This document shows positions 9,286-22,925 of a stretch of 64,000 bases of DNA, piece by piece. Both the position numbers and the translations under genes were made by a program. The stretch is taken from assembly GCF_932526225.1 (NCBI RefSeq), contig NC_064038.1, forward strand, positions 18,463,075 to 18,527,074, read 5' to 3'. This DNA comes from Nematostella vectensis (Eukaryota > Cnidaria > Anthozoa > Actiniaria > Edwardsiidae). Positions within the stretch are counted from its first letter, which is position 1. Each line of letters begins with the position of its first letter. Under the pieces are notes generated by a model that was given only the letters and a program-made list of their open reading frames with translations, made no database searches and was not told the origin of the DNA.

Positions 9286-9499
9286 GTCTACGGCCATACC
9301 ACTGAGAAAGCACCGGTTCTCGTCCGATTACCGTAGTTAAGCTCAGTAGGGCACGGCTAGTACTTGGATTGGTGACCGCCTGGGAATACCGTGTGCTGTA
9401 GGCATTTCCTTTTTGTTATCGAGGTACTCACAGGACTGTTATATAATAGATAGATCTTAAACAATTCTATCGTCTACGGCCATACCACTGAGAAAGCAC

Positions 9500-9530
<31 letters not shown>

Positions 9531-9871
9531 AGTAGGGCGCGGTTAGTACTTGGATGGGTGACCGCCTGGGAATACCGTGTGCTGTAGGCATTTCCTTTTT
9601 GTCATCGAAGTACTAACAGGACTGTTATATAATAGATAGATCTTAAACAGTTCTGTCGTCTACGACCATACCACTGAGAAAGCACCGGTTCTCGTCCGAT
9701 CACCGAATTTAAGCTCAGTAGGGCGTGGTTAGTACTTGGATGGGTGACCGCCTGGGAATACCGTGTGCTGTAGGCATTTCCTTTTTGTCATCGAAGTACT
9801 TACAGGACTGTTATATAATAGATAGATCTTACACAGTTCTATCGTCTACGGCCATACCACTTAGAAAGCAC

Positions 9872-9902
<31 letters not shown>

Positions 9903-10799
9903 AGTAGGGCGCGGTAAGTACTTGGATGGGTGACCGCTTCGGAATACCGTGTGCTGTAGGCATTTCCTTTTTGTCATCGAAGTACTCACAGGACTGTTAT
10001 ATAATATATATTTCTTACACAGTTCTATCGTCTACGGCCATACCACTTAGAAAGCACCGGTTCTCGTCCCATCACCGAAGTTAAGCTCAGTAGGGCGCGG
10101 TAAGTACTTGGATGGGTGACCGCTTCGGAATACCGTGTGCTGTAGGCATTTCCTTTTTGTTACAAAAGTGCTCACAGGACTGTTATATAAAATCTATTTC
10201 TTACACAGTTCTGTCGTCTACGGCCATACCACTGAGAAAGCACCGGTTCTCGTCCGATCACCGTAGTTAAGCTCAGTAGGGCACGGTTAGTACTTGGATG
10301 GGTGACCGCCTGGGAATACCGTGTGCTGTAGGCATTTCCTTTTTGTTATCGAGGTACTCACAGGACTGTTATATAATAGATAGATCTTAAACAGTTCTGT
10401 CGTCTACGACCATACCACTGAGAAAGCACCGGTTCTCGTCAGATCACCGAATTTAAGCTCAGTAGGGCGCGGTTAGTACTTGGATGGGTGACCGCCTGGG
10501 AATACCGTGTGCTGTAGGCATTTCCTTTTTGTCATCGAAGTACTCACAGGACTGTTATATAATAGATAGATCTTACACAGTTCTATCGTCTACGGCCATA
10601 CCACTTAGAAAGCACCGGTTCTCGTCCCATCACCGAAGTTAAGCTCAGTAGGGCACGGTAAGTACTTGGATGGGTGACCGCTTCGGAATACCGTGTGCTG
10701 TAGGCATTTCCTTTTTGTCATCGAAGTACTCACAGGACTGTTATATAATAGATAGATCTTACACAGTTCTATCGTCTACGGCCATACCACTTAGAAAGC

Positions 10800-10832
<33 letters not shown>

Positions 10833-10987
10833 AGTAGGGCGCGGTTAGTACTTGGATGGGTGACCGCCTGGGAATACCGTGTGCTGTAGGCATTTCCTTT
10901 TTGTCATCGAAGTACTCACAGGACTGTTATATAATAGATAGATCTTACACAGTTCTATCGTCTACGGCCATACCACTTAGAAAGCAC

Positions 10988-11018
<31 letters not shown>

Positions 11019-11077
11019 AGTAGGGCGCGGTAAGTACATGGATGAGTGACCGCTTCGGAATACCGTGTGCTGTAGGC
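9286..11077 (+). rRNA. 5S rRNA block 4: 10 copies
   Basis: Copies start at 9286, 9472, 9658, 9844, 10030, 10216, 10402, 10588, 10774 and 10960. Order A, E, B, C, C, A, B, C, C-like, C. The copy at 9286 has TATATCAAATC in its TATA region, a variant also seen at 1752, 12636 and 15056. The copy at 10216 has the CAAAAGTGCTC spacer shared with 75, 7609 and 15614, which marks recurring block boundaries. Confidence 0.95.
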
Positions 11078-11145
11078 ATTTCCTTTTTGTTACCAAAGTG
11101 CTCACAGGACTGTTATATAAAATCTATTTCTTACACAGTTCTGTC

Positions 11146-11916
11146 GTCTACGGCCATACCACTGAGAAAGCACCGGTTCTCGTCCGATCACCGTAGTTAA
11201 GCTCAGTAGGGCACGGTTAGTACTTGGATGGGTGACCGCCTGGGAATACCGTGTGCTGTAGGCATTTCCTTTTTGTTATCGAGGTACTCACAGGACTGTT
11301 ATATAATAGATAGATCTTAAACAGTTCTGTCGTCTACGACCATACCACTGAGAAAGCACCGGTTCTCGTCCGATCACCGAATTTAAGCTCAGTAGGGCGC
11401 GGTTAGTACTTGGATGGGTGACCGCCTGGGAATACCGTGTGCTGTAGGCATTTCCTTTTTGTCATCGAAGTACTCACAGGACTGTTATATAATAGATAGA
11501 TCTTACACAGTTCTATCGTCTACGGCCATACCACTTAGAAAGCACCGGTTCTCGTCGCATCACCGAAGTTAAGCTCAGTAGGGCACGGTAAGTACTTGGA
11601 TGGGTGACCGCTTAGGAATACCGTGTGCTGTAGGCATTTCCTTTTTGTCATCGAAGTACTCACAGGCTGTTATATAAAATCTATTTCTTACACAGTTCTG
11701 TCGTCTACGGCCATACCACTGAGAAAGCACCGGTTCTCGTCCGATCACCGTAGTTAAGCTCATTAGGGCACGGTTAGTACTTGGATGGGTGACCGCCTGA
11801 GAATACCGTGTGCTGTAGGCATTTTCTTTTTGTTATCGTGGTACTCACAGGACTGTTATATAATAGATAGATCTTAAACAGTTCTGTCGTCTACGGCCAT
11901 ACCACTGAGAAAGCAC

Positions 11917-11947
<31 letters not shown>

Positions 11948-12477
11948 AGTAGGGCGCGGTAAGTACTTGGATGGGTGACCGCTTCGGAATACCGTGTGCT
12001 GTAGGCATTTCCTTTTTGTTACCGAAGTACTCACAGGACTGTTATATAAAATCTATTTCTTACACAGTTCTGTCGTCTACGGCCATACCACTGAGAAAGC
12101 ACCGGTTCCCGTCCGATTACCGTAGTTGTTAAGCTCATTAGGGCACGGTTAGTACTTGGACGGGTGACCGCCTGGAAATACCGTGTGCTGTAGGCATTTC
12201 CTTTTTGTTACCGAAGTACTCACAGGACTGTTATATAAAATCTATTTCTTACACAGTTCTGTCGTCTACGGCCATACCACTGAGAAAACACCGGTTCTCG
12301 TCCGATCACCGTAGTTAAGCTCAGTAGGGCACGGTTAGTACTTGGACGGGTGACCGCCTGGGAATACCGTGTGCTGTACGCATTTCCTTTTTCTTATCGA
12401 TGTACTCACAGGACTGTTATATAATAGATAGACCTTACACAGTTCTATCGTCTACGGCCATACCACTGAGAAGGCAC

Positions 12478-12508
<31 letters not shown>

Positions 12509-12849
12509 AGTAGGGCGCGGTAAGTACTTGGATGGGTGACCGCTTCGGAATACCGTGTGCTGTAGGCATTTCCTTTTTGTTACCGAAGTACTCACAGGAC
12601 TGTTATATCAAATCTATTTCTTATACAGTTCTGTCGTCTACGGCCATACCACTGAGAAAGCACCGGTTCTCGTCCGATTACCGTAGTTAAGCTCAGTAGG
12701 GCACGGCTAGTACTTGGATGGGTGACCGCCTGGGAATACCGTGTGCTGTAGGCATTTCCTTTTTGTCATCGAAGTACTTACAGGACTGTTATATAATAGA
12801 TAGATCTTACACAGTTCTATCGTCTACGGCCATACCACTTAGAAAGCAC

Positions 12850-12880
<31 letters not shown>

Positions 12881-13219
12881 AGTAGGGCGCGGTTAGTACT
12901 TGGATGGGTGACCGCCTGGGAATACCGTGTGCTGTAGGCATTTCCTTTTTGTCATCGAAGTACTCACAGGACTGTTATATAATAGATAGATCTTACACAG
13001 TTCTATCGTCTACGGCCATACCACTTAGAAAGCACCGGTTCTCGTCCCATCACCGAAGTTAAGCTCAGTAGGGCACGGTAAGTACTTGGATGGGTGACCG
13101 CTTCGGAATACCGTGTGCTGTAGGCATTTCCTTTTTGTCATCGAAGTACTCACAGGACTGTTATATAATAGATAGATCTTACACAGTTCTATCGTCTACG
13201 GCCATACCACTTAGAAAGC

Positions 13220-13252
<33 letters not shown>

Positions 13253-13407
13253 AGTAGGGCGCGGTTAGTACTTGGATGGGTGACCGCCTGGGAATACCGT
13301 GTGCTGTAGGCATTTCCTTTTTGTCATCGAAGTACTCACAGGACTGTTATATAATAGATAGATCTTACACAGTTCTATCGTCTACGGCCATACCACTTAG
13401 AAAGCAC

Positions 13408-13438
<31 letters not shown>

Positions 13439-13497
13439 AGTAGGGCGCGGTAAGTACTTGGATGAGTGACCGCTTCGGAATACCGTGTGCTGTAGGC
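11146..13497 (+). rRNA. 5S rRNA block 5: 13 copies
   Basis: Copies start at 11146, 11332, 11518, 11703, 11889, 12075, 12264, 12450, 12636, 12822, 13008, 13194 and 13380. The spacer before 11703 lacks one A (CACAGGCTG), giving a 185-bp step. The copy at 11518 has a private CGCTTAGGAATACC end shared with 13938 and 18590. The copy at 12075 carries the box A insertion. Most of the block is repeated in block 6 at an offset of 2420 bp. Confidence 0.95.
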
Positions 13498-13565
13498 ATT
13501 TCCTTTTTGTTACCAAAGTGCTCACAGGACTGTTATATAAAATCTATTTCTTACACAGTTCTGTC

Positions 13566-14336
13566 GTCTACGGCCATACCACTGAGAAAGCACCGGTTCT
13601 CGTCCGATCACCGTAGTTAAGCTCAGTAGGGCACGGTTAGTACTTGGATGGGTGACCGCCTGGGAATACCGTGTGCTGTAGGCATTTCCTTTTTGTTATC
13701 GAGGTACTCACAGGACTGTTATATAATAGATAGATCTTAAACAGTTCTGTCGTCTACGACCATACCACTTAGAAAGCACCGGTTCTCGTCCGATCACCGA
13801 ATTTAAGCTCAGTAGGGCGCGGTTAGTACTTGGATGGGTGACCGCCTGGGAATACCGTGTGCTGTAGGCATTTCCTTTTTGTCATCGAAGTACTCACAGG
13901 ACTGTTATATAATAGATAGATCTTACACAGTTCTATCGTCTACGGCCATACCACTTAGAAAGCACCGGTTCTCGTCGCATCACCGAAGTTAAGCTCAGTA
14001 GGGCACGGTAAGTACTTGGATGGGTGACCGCTTAGGAATACCGTGTGCTGTAGGCATTTCCTTTTTGTCATCGAAGTACTCACAGGCTGTTATATAAAAT
14101 CTATTTCTTACACAGTTCTGTCGTCTACGGCCATACCACTGAGAAAGCACCGGTTCTCGTCCGATCACCGTAGTTAAGCTCATTAGGGCACGGTTAGTAC
14201 TTGGATGGGTGACCGCCTGAGAATACCGTGTGCTGTAGGCATTTTCTTTTTGTTATCGTGGTACTCACAGGACTGTTATATAATAGATAGATCTTAAACA
14301 GTTCTGTCGTCTACGGCCATACCACTGAGAAAGCAC

Positions 14337-14367
<31 letters not shown>

Positions 14368-15269
14368 AGTAGGGCGCGGTAAGTACTTGGATGGGTGACC
14401 GCTTCGGAATACCGTGTGCTGTAGGCATTTCCTTTTTGTTACCGAAGTACTCACAGGACTGTTATATAAAATCTATTTCTTACACAGTTCTGTCGTCTAC
14501 GGCCATACCACTGAGAAAGCACCGGTTCCCGTCCGATTACCGTAGTTGTTAAGCTCATTAGGGCACGGTTAGTACTTGGACGGGTGACCGCCTGGAAATA
14601 CCGTGTGCTGTAGGCATTTCCTTTTTGTTACCGAAGTACTCACAGGACTGTTATATAAAATCTATTTCTTACACAGTTCTGTCGTCTACGGCCATACCAC
14701 TGAGAAAGCACCGGTTCTCGTCCGATCACCGTAGTTAAGCTCAGTAGGGCACGGTTAGTACTTGGACGGGTGACCGCCTGGGAATACCGTGTGCTGTACG
14801 CATTTCCTTTTTCTTATCGATGTACTCACAGGACTGTTATATAATAGATAGACCTTACACAGTTCTATCGTCTACGGCCATACCACTGAGAAGGCACCGG
14901 TTCTCGTCCGATCATCGAAGTTAAGCTCAGTAGGGCGCGGTAAGTACTTGGATGGGTGACCGCTTCGGAATACCGTGTGCTGTAGGCATTTCCTTTTTGT
15001 TACCGAAGTACTCACAGGACTGTTATATCAAATCTATTTCTTATACAGTTCTGTCGTCTACGGCCATACCACTGAGAAAGCACCGGTTCTCGTCCGATTA
15101 CCGTAGTTAAGCTCAGTAGGGCACGGCTAGTACTTGGATGGGTGACCGCCTGGGAATACCGTGTGCTGTAGGCATTTCCTTTTTGTCATCGAAGTACTTA
15201 CAGGACTGTTATATAATAGATAGATCTTACACAGTTCTATCGTCTACGGCCATACCACTTAGAAAGCAC

Positions 15270-15300
<31 letters not shown>

Positions 15301-15545
15301 AGTAGGGCGCGGTAAGTACTTGGATGGGTGACCGCTTCGGAATACCGTGTGCTGTAGGCATTTCCTTTTTGTCATCGAAGTACTCACAGGACTGTTATAT
15401 AATATATATTTCTTACACAGTTCTATCGTCTACGGCCATACCACTTAGAAAGCACCGGTTCTCGTCCCATCACCGAAGTTAAGCTCAGTAGGGCGCGGTA
15501 AGTACTTGGATGGGTGACCGCTTCGGAATACCGTGTGCTGTAGGC
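13566..15545 (+). rRNA. 5S rRNA block 6: 11 copies
   Basis: Copies start at 13566, 13752, 13938, 14123, 14309, 14495, 14684, 14870, 15056, 15242 and 15428. The first nine match block 5 copy for copy at +2420, with a few single-base differences (for example GATCATCG at 14870). The match ends around 15242, where block 5 has a TTAG/CCTGGG copy and this block a TAAG/CTTCGG copy. Confidence 0.95.
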
Positions 15546-15613
15546 ATTTCCTTTTTGTTACAAAAGTGCTCACAGGACTGTTATATAAAATCTATTTCTT
15601 ACACAGTTCTGTC

Positions 15614-16197
15614 GTCTACGGCCATACCACTGAGAAAGCACCGGTTCTCGTCCGATCACCGTAGTTAAGCTCAGTAGGGCACGGTTAGTACTTGGATGGG
15701 TGACCGCCTGGGAATACCGTGTGCTGTAGGCATTTCCTTTTTGTTATCGAGGTACTCACAGGACTGTTATATAATAGATAGATCTTAAACAGTTCTGTCG
15801 TCTACGACCATACCATTGAGAAAGCACCGGTTCTCGTCAGATCACCGAATTTAAGCTCAGTAGGGCGCGGTTAGTACTTGGATGGGTGACCGCCTGGGAA
15901 TACCGTGTGCTGTAGGCATTTCCTTTTTGTCATCGAAGTACTCACAGGACTGTTATATAATAGATAGATCTTACACAGTTCTATCGTCTACGGCCATACC
16001 ACTTAGAAAGCACCGGTTCTCGTCCCATCACCGAAGTTAAGCTCAGTAGGGCACGGTAAGTACTTGGATGGGTGACCGCTTCGGAATACCGTGTGCTGTA
16101 GGCATTTCCTTTTTGTCATCGAAGTACTCACAGGACTGTTATATAATAGATAGATCTTACACAGTTCTATCGTCTACGGCCATACCACTTAGAAAGC

Positions 16198-16230
<33 letters not shown>

Positions 16231-16385
16231 AGTAGGGCGCGGTTAGTACTTGGATGGGTGACCGCCTGGGAATACCGTGTGCTGTAGGCATTTCCTTTTT
16301 GTCATCGAAGTACTCACAGGACTGTTATATAATAGATAGATCTTACACAGTTCTATCGTCTACGGCCATACCACTTAGAAAGCAC

Positions 16386-16416
<31 letters not shown>

Positions 16417-16571
16417 AGTAGGGCGCGGTAAGTACTTGGATGAGTGACCGCTTCGGAATACCGTGTGCTGTAAGCATTTCCTTTTTGTCATCGAAGTACT
16501 CACAGGACTGTTATATAATATATATTTCTTACACAGTTCTGTCGTCTACGGCCATACCACTGAGAAAGCAC

Positions 16572-16602
<31 letters not shown>

Positions 16603-16757
16603 AGTAGGGCGCGGTTAGTACTTGGATGGGTGACCGCCTGGGAATACCGTGTGCTGTAGGTATTTCCTTTTTGTCATCGAAGTACTCACAGGACTGTTAT
16701 ATAATAGATAGATCTTACACAGTTCTATCGTCTACGGCCATACCACTTAGAAAGCAC

Positions 16758-16788
<31 letters not shown>

Positions 16789-17129
16789 AGTAGGGCGCGG
16801 TAAGTACTTGGATGGGTGACCGCTTCGGAATACCGTGTGCTGTAGGCATTTCCTTTTTGTTATCGAGGTACTCACAGGACTGTTATATAATAGATAGATC
16901 TTAAACAGTTCTGTCGTCTACGACCATACCACTGAGAAAGCACCGGTTCTCGTCCGATCACCGAATTTAAGATAAGTAGGGAGCGGTTAGTACTTGGATG
17001 GGTGACCGCCTGGGAATACCGTGTGCTGTAGGCATTTCCTTTTTGTCATCGAAGTACTCACAGGACTGTTATATAATAGATAGCTCTTACACAGTTCTAT
17101 TGTCTACGGCCATACCACTTAGAAAGCAC

Positions 17130-17160
<31 letters not shown>

Positions 17161-17871
17161 AGTAGGGCGGGGTAAGTACTTGGATGGGTGACCGCTTCGG
17201 AATACCGTGTGCTGTAGGCATTTCCTTTTTGTTATCGAGGTACTGACAGGACTGTTATATAATAGATAGATGTTACACAGTTCTATCGTTTACGGCCATA
17301 CCACTGAGAAAGCACCAGTTCTCGTCCGATCACAGAACTTAAAGTCAGTATGGCACGGTTAGTACTTGGACGGGTGACCGCCTGGGAATACCGTGTGCTG
17401 TAGGCATTTCCTTTTTGTTATCGAGGTACTCACAGGACTCTTATATAATAGATAGATCTTAAACAGTTCTATCGTCTACGGCCATACCACTGAGAAAGCA
17501 CCGGTTCTCGTCCGATCACCGAAGTTAGGCTCAGTAGGGCGCGGTTAGTACTTGGATGGGTGACCGCCTGGGAATACCGTGTGCTGTAGGCATTTCCTTT
17601 TTGTCATCGAAGTACTCACAGGACTGTTATATAATAGATAGATCTTACACAGTTCTATCGTCTACGGCCATACCACTTAGAAAGCACCGGTTCTCGTCCC
17701 ATCACCGAAGTTAAGCTCAGTAGGGCACGGTAAGTACTTGGATGGGTGACCGCCTGGGAATACCGTGTGCTGTAGGCATTTCCTTTTTGTCATCGAAGTA
17801 CTCACAGGACTGTTATATAATAGATAGATCTTACACAGTTCTATCGTCTACGGCCATACCACTTAGAAAGC

Positions 17872-17904
<33 letters not shown>

Positions 17905-18059
17905 AGTAGGGCGCGGTTAGTACTTGGATGGGTGACCGCCTGGGAATACCGTGTGCTGTAGGCATTTCCTTTTTGTCATCGAAGTACTCACAGGACTGTT
18001 ATATAATAGATAGATCTTACACAGTTCTATCGTCTACGGCCATACCACTTAGAAAGCAC

Positions 18060-18090
<31 letters not shown>

Positions 18091-18149
18091 AGTAGGGCGC
18101 GGTAAGTACTTGGATGAGTGACCGCTTCGGAATACCGTGTGCTGTAGGC
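15614..18149 (+). rRNA. 5S rRNA block 7: 14 copies, first class D
   Basis: Copies start at 15614, 15800, 15986, 16172, 16358, 16544, 16730, 16916, 17102, 17288, 17474, 17660, 17846 and 18032. The copy at 17288 is the first class D copy in the window. The stretch 16544-17474 reappears at 21379-22309 with an offset of 4835 bp (26 units); TATTGTCT at 17102 and 21937 and GACTCTTATA before 17474 and 22309 are shared. The copy at 17660 is an exception to class linkage: GGTAAG with CCTGGG. Confidence 0.95.
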
Positions 18150-18217
18150 ATTTCCTTTTTGTTACCAAAGTGCTCACAGGACTGTTATATAAAATCTATT
18201 TCTTACACAGTTCTGTC

Positions 18218-18988
18218 GTCTACGGCCATACCACTGAGAAAGCACCGGTTCTCGTCCGATCACCGTAGTTAAGCTCAGTAGGGCACGGTTAGTACTTGGA
18301 TGGGTGACCGCCTGGGAATACCGTGTGCTGTAGGCATTTCCTTTTTGTTATCGAGGTACTCACAGGACTGTTATATAATAGATAGATCTTAAACAGTTCT
18401 GTCGTCTACGACCATACCACTGAGAAAGCACCGGTTCTCGTCCGATCACCGAATTTAAGCTCAGTAGGGCGCGGTTAGTACTTGGATGGGTGACCGCCTG
18501 GGAATACCGTGTGCTGTAGGCATTTCCTTTTTGTCATCGAAGTACTCACAGGACTGTTATATAATAGATAGATCTTACACAGTTCTATCGTCTACGGCCA
18601 TACCACTTAGAAAGCACCGGTTCTCGTCGCATCACCGAAGTTAAGCTCAGTAGGGCACGGTAAGTACTTGGATGGGTGACCGCTTAGGAATACCGTGTGC
18701 TGTAGGCATTTCCTTTTTGTCATCGAAGTACTCACAGGCTGTTATATAATATATATTTCTTACACAGTTCTGTCGTCTACGTCCATACCACTGAGAAAGC
18801 ACCGATTCTCGTCCGATCACCGAAGTTAAGCTCAGTAGGGCGCGGTTAGTACTTGGATGGGTGACCGCCTGGGAATACCGTGTGCTGTAGGCATTTCCTT
18901 TTTGTCATCGAAGTACTCACAGGACTGTTATATAATAGATAGATCTTACACAGTTCTATCGTCTACGGCCATACCACTTAGAAAGCAC

Positions 18989-19019
<31 letters not shown>

Positions 19020-19360
19020 AGTAGGGCGCGGTAAGTACTTGGATGGGTGACCGCTTCAGAATACCGTGTGCTGTAGGCATTTCCTTTTTGTTACCAAAGT
19101 ACTCACAGGACTGTTATATAAAATCTATTTCTTACACAGTTCTGTCATCTACGGCCATACCACTGAGAAAGCACCGGTTCTCGTCCGATCACCGTAGTTA
19201 AGCTCAGTAGGGCACGGTTAGTACTTGGATGGGTGACCGCCTGGGAATACCGTGTGTTGTAGGCATTTCCTTTTTGTTATCGAAGTACTCACAGGACTGT
19301 TATATAATAGATAGATCTTAAACAGTTCTGTCGTCTATGACCATACCACTGAGAAAGCAC

Positions 19361-19391
<31 letters not shown>

Positions 19392-20104
19392 AGTAGGGCG
19401 CGGTTAGTACTTGGATGGGTGACCGCCTGGGAATACCGTGTGCTGTAGGCATTTCCTTTTTGTCATCGAAGTACTCACAGGACTGTTAGATAATAGATAG
19501 ATCTTACACAGTTCTATCGTCTACGGCCATACCACTTAGAAAGCACCGGTTCTCGTCCGATCACAGAACTTAAAGTCAGTAGGGCACGGTTAGTACTTGG
19601 ACGGGTGACCGCTTCGGAATACCGTGTGCTGTAGGCATTTCCTTTTTGTTATCGAGGTACTCACAGGACTGTTATATAATAGATAGATGTTACACAGTTC
19701 TATCGTTTACGGCCATACCACTGAGAAAGCACCAGTTCTCGTCCGATCACAGAACTTAAAGTCAGTAGGGCACGGTTAGTACTTGGACGGGTGACCGCCT
19801 GGGAATACCGTGTGCTGTAGGCATTTCCTTTTTGTTATCGAGGTACTCACAGGACTGTTATATAATAGATAGATCTTAAACAGTTCTATCGTTTACGGCC
19901 ATACCACTGAGAAAGCACCAGTTCTCGTCCGATCACAGAACTTAAAGTCAGTAGGGAACGGTTAGTACTTGGACGGGTGACCGCTTCGGAATACCGTGTG
20001 CTGTTGGCATTTCCTTTTTGTTATCGAGGTACTCACAGGACTGTTATATAATAGATAGATGTTACACAGTTCTATCGTTTACGGCCATACCACTGAGAAA
20101 GCAC

Positions 20105-20135
<31 letters not shown>

Positions 20136-20290
20136 AGTAGGGCGCGGTTAGTACTTGGATGGGTGACCGCCTGGGAATACCGTGTGCTGTAGGCATTTCC
20201 TTTTTGTCATCGAAGTACTCACAGGACTGTTATATAATATATATTTCTTAAACAGTTCTGTCGTCTACGGCCATATTACTGAGAAAGCAC

Positions 20291-20321
<31 letters not shown>

Positions 20322-20476
20322 AGTAGGGCGCGGTTAGTACTTGGATGGGTGACCGCCTGGGAATACCGTGTGCTGTAGGCATTTCCTTTTTGTCATCGAA
20401 GTACTCACAGGACTGTTATATAATAGATAGATCTTACACAGTTCTATCGTCTACGGCCATACCACTTAGAAAGCAC

Positions 20477-20507
<31 letters not shown>

Positions 20508-20566
20508 AGTAGGGCGCGTTAAGTACTTGGATGGGTGACCGCTTCGGAATACCGTGTGCTGTAGGC
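18218..20566 (+). rRNA. 5S rRNA block 8: 13 copies with class D recombinants
   Basis: Copies start at 18218, 18404, 18590, 18775, 18961, 19147, 19333, 19519, 19705, 19891, 20077, 20263 and 20449. At 19147 the first base of the gene is A in place of G. The copy at 19519 joins a class C start to a class D middle and a CTTCGG end. The copy at 20077 joins a class D spacer and start (TTTACGG) to a standard body. These mosaics point to crossovers or gene conversion inside the gene. Confidence 0.95.
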
Positions 20567-20634
20567 ATTTCCTTTTTGTTACCAAAGTACTCACAGGACT
20601 GTTATATAAAATCTATTTCTTACACAGTTCTGTC

Positions 20635-20848
20635 GTCTACGGCCATACCACTGAGAAAGCACCGGTTCTCGTCCGATCACCGTAGATAAGCTCAGTAGGG
20701 CACGGTTAGTACTTGGATGGGTGACCGCCTGGGAATACCGTGTGCTGTAGGCATTTCCTTTTTGTTATCGTGGTACTCACAGGACTGTTATATAATAGAT
20801 AGATCTTAAACAGTTCTGTCGTCTACGGCCATACCACTGAGAAAGCAC

Positions 20849-20879
<31 letters not shown>

Positions 20880-21220
20880 AGTAGTGCGAGGTAAGTACTT
20901 GGATGGGTGACCGCTTCGGAATACCGTGTGCTGTAGGCATTTCCTTTTTGTTACCGAAGTACTCACAGGACTGTTATATAAAATCTATTTCTTACTCAGT
21001 TCTGTCGTCTACGGCCATACCACTGAGAAAGCACCGGTTCTCGTCCGATTACCGTAGTTAAGCTCATTAGGCCACGGTTAGTACTTGGACGGGTGACCGC
21101 CAGGAAATACCGTGTGCTGTAGGCATTTCCTTTTTGTTACCGAAGTACTCACAGGACTGTTATATAATAGATAGATCTTACACAGTTCTATCGTCTACGG
21201 CCATACCACTGAGAAAGCAC

Positions 21221-21251
<31 letters not shown>

Positions 21252-21592
21252 AGTAGGGCGCGGTTAGTACTTTGATGGGTGATTGCCTGGGAATACCGTG
21301 TGCTGTAGGCATTTCCTTTTTGTCATCGAAGTACTCACAGGACTGTTATATAATATATATTTCTTACACAGTTCTGTCGTCTACGGCCATACCACTGAGA
21401 AAGCACCGGTTCTCGTCCGATCACCGAAGTTAATCTCAGTAGGGCGCGGTTAGTACTTGGATGGGTGACCGCCTGGGAATACCGTGTGCTGTAGGTATTT
21501 CCTTTTTGTCATCGAAGTACTCACAGGACTGTTATATAATAGATAGATCTTACACAGTTCTATCGTCTACGGCCATACCACTTAGAAAGCAC

Positions 21593-21623
<31 letters not shown>

Positions 21624-21964
21624 AGTAGGGCGCGGTAAGTACTTGGATGGGTGACCGCTTCGGAATACCGTGTGCTGTAGGCATTTCCTTTTTGTTATCG
21701 AGGTACTCACAGGACTGTTATATAATAGATAGATCTTAAACAGTTCTGTCGTCTACGACCATACCACTGAGAAAGCACCGGTTCTCGTCCGATCACCGAA
21801 TTTAAGCTCAGTAGGGAGCGGTTAGTACTTGGATGGGTGACCGCCTGGGAATACCGTGTGCTGTAGGCATTTCCTTTTTGTCATCGAAGTACTCACAGGA
21901 CTGTTATATAATAGATAGATCTTACACAGTTCTATTGTCTACGGCCATACCACTTAGAAAGCAC

Positions 21965-21995
<31 letters not shown>

Positions 21996-22240
21996 AGTAG
22001 GGCGGGGTAAGTACTTGGATGGGTGACCGCTTCGGAATACCGTGTGCTGTAGGCATTTCCTTTTTGTTATCGAGGTACTGACAGGACTGTTATATAATAG
22101 ATAGATGTTACACAGTTCTATCGTTTACGGCCATACCACTGAGAAAGCACCAGTTCTCGTCCGATCACAGAACTTAAAGTCAGTATGGCAAGGTTAGTAC
22201 TTGGACGGGTGACCGCCTGGGAATACCGTGTGCTGTAGGC
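20635..22240 (+). rRNA. 5S rRNA block 9: 9 copies
   Basis: Copies start at 20635, 20821, 21007, 21193, 21379, 21565, 21751, 21937 and 22123. Order A, B/C, A, E, G, C, B, C, D. The copy at 20821 has GTAGTGCGAGG in its box A/intermediate region. The copy at 21193 has GGGTGATTGCC. Both changes fall in the internal control region. Confidence 0.95.
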
Positions 22241-22308
22241 ATTTCCTTTTTGTTATCGAGGTACTCACAGGACTCTTATATAATAGATAGATCTTAAACA
22301 GTTCTATC

Positions 22309-22336
22309 GTCTACGGCCATACCACTGAGAAAGCAC

Positions 22337-22367
<31 letters not shown>

Positions 22368-22522
22368 AGTAGGGCGCGGTTAGTACTTGGATGGGTGACC
22401 GCCTAGGAATACCGTGTGCTGTAGGCATTTCCTTTTTGTCATCGAAGTACTCACAGGACTGTTAAATAATATATATTTCTTACACAGTTCTATCGTCTAC
22501 GGCCATACCACTTAGAAAGCAC

Positions 22523-22553
<31 letters not shown>

Positions 22554-22894
22554 AGTAGGGCGCGGTAAGTACTTGGATGGGTGACCGCTTCGGAATACCG
22601 TGTGCTGTAGCCATTTCCTTTTTGTTACCAAAGTACTCACAGGACTGTTATATAAAATCTATTTCTTACACAGTTCTGTCGTTTACGGCCATACCACTGA
22701 GAAAGCACCGGTTCTCGTCCGATCACCGTAGTTAAGCTCAGTAGGGCACGGTTAGTACTTGGATGGGTGACCGCCTGGGAATACCGTGTGCTGTAGGCAT
22801 TTCCTTTTTGTTATCGAGGTACTCACAGGACTGTTATATAATACATAGATCTTAAACAGTTCTGTCGTCTACGACCATACCACTGAGAAAGCAC

Positions 22895-22925
<31 letters not shown>

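Noticed and set aside
11575-11763. 60-71-codon open frames across 5S units (also 13995-14183, 35971-36186, 37079-37261, 39561-39749, 40365-40550, 40612-40794, 41792-41980, 47491-47673, 48671-48859, 61469-61663)
   Set aside because: They are chance frames that read through 5S genes and spacers on either strand and recur only because the unit recurs. The RNA gene fully explains the sequence.
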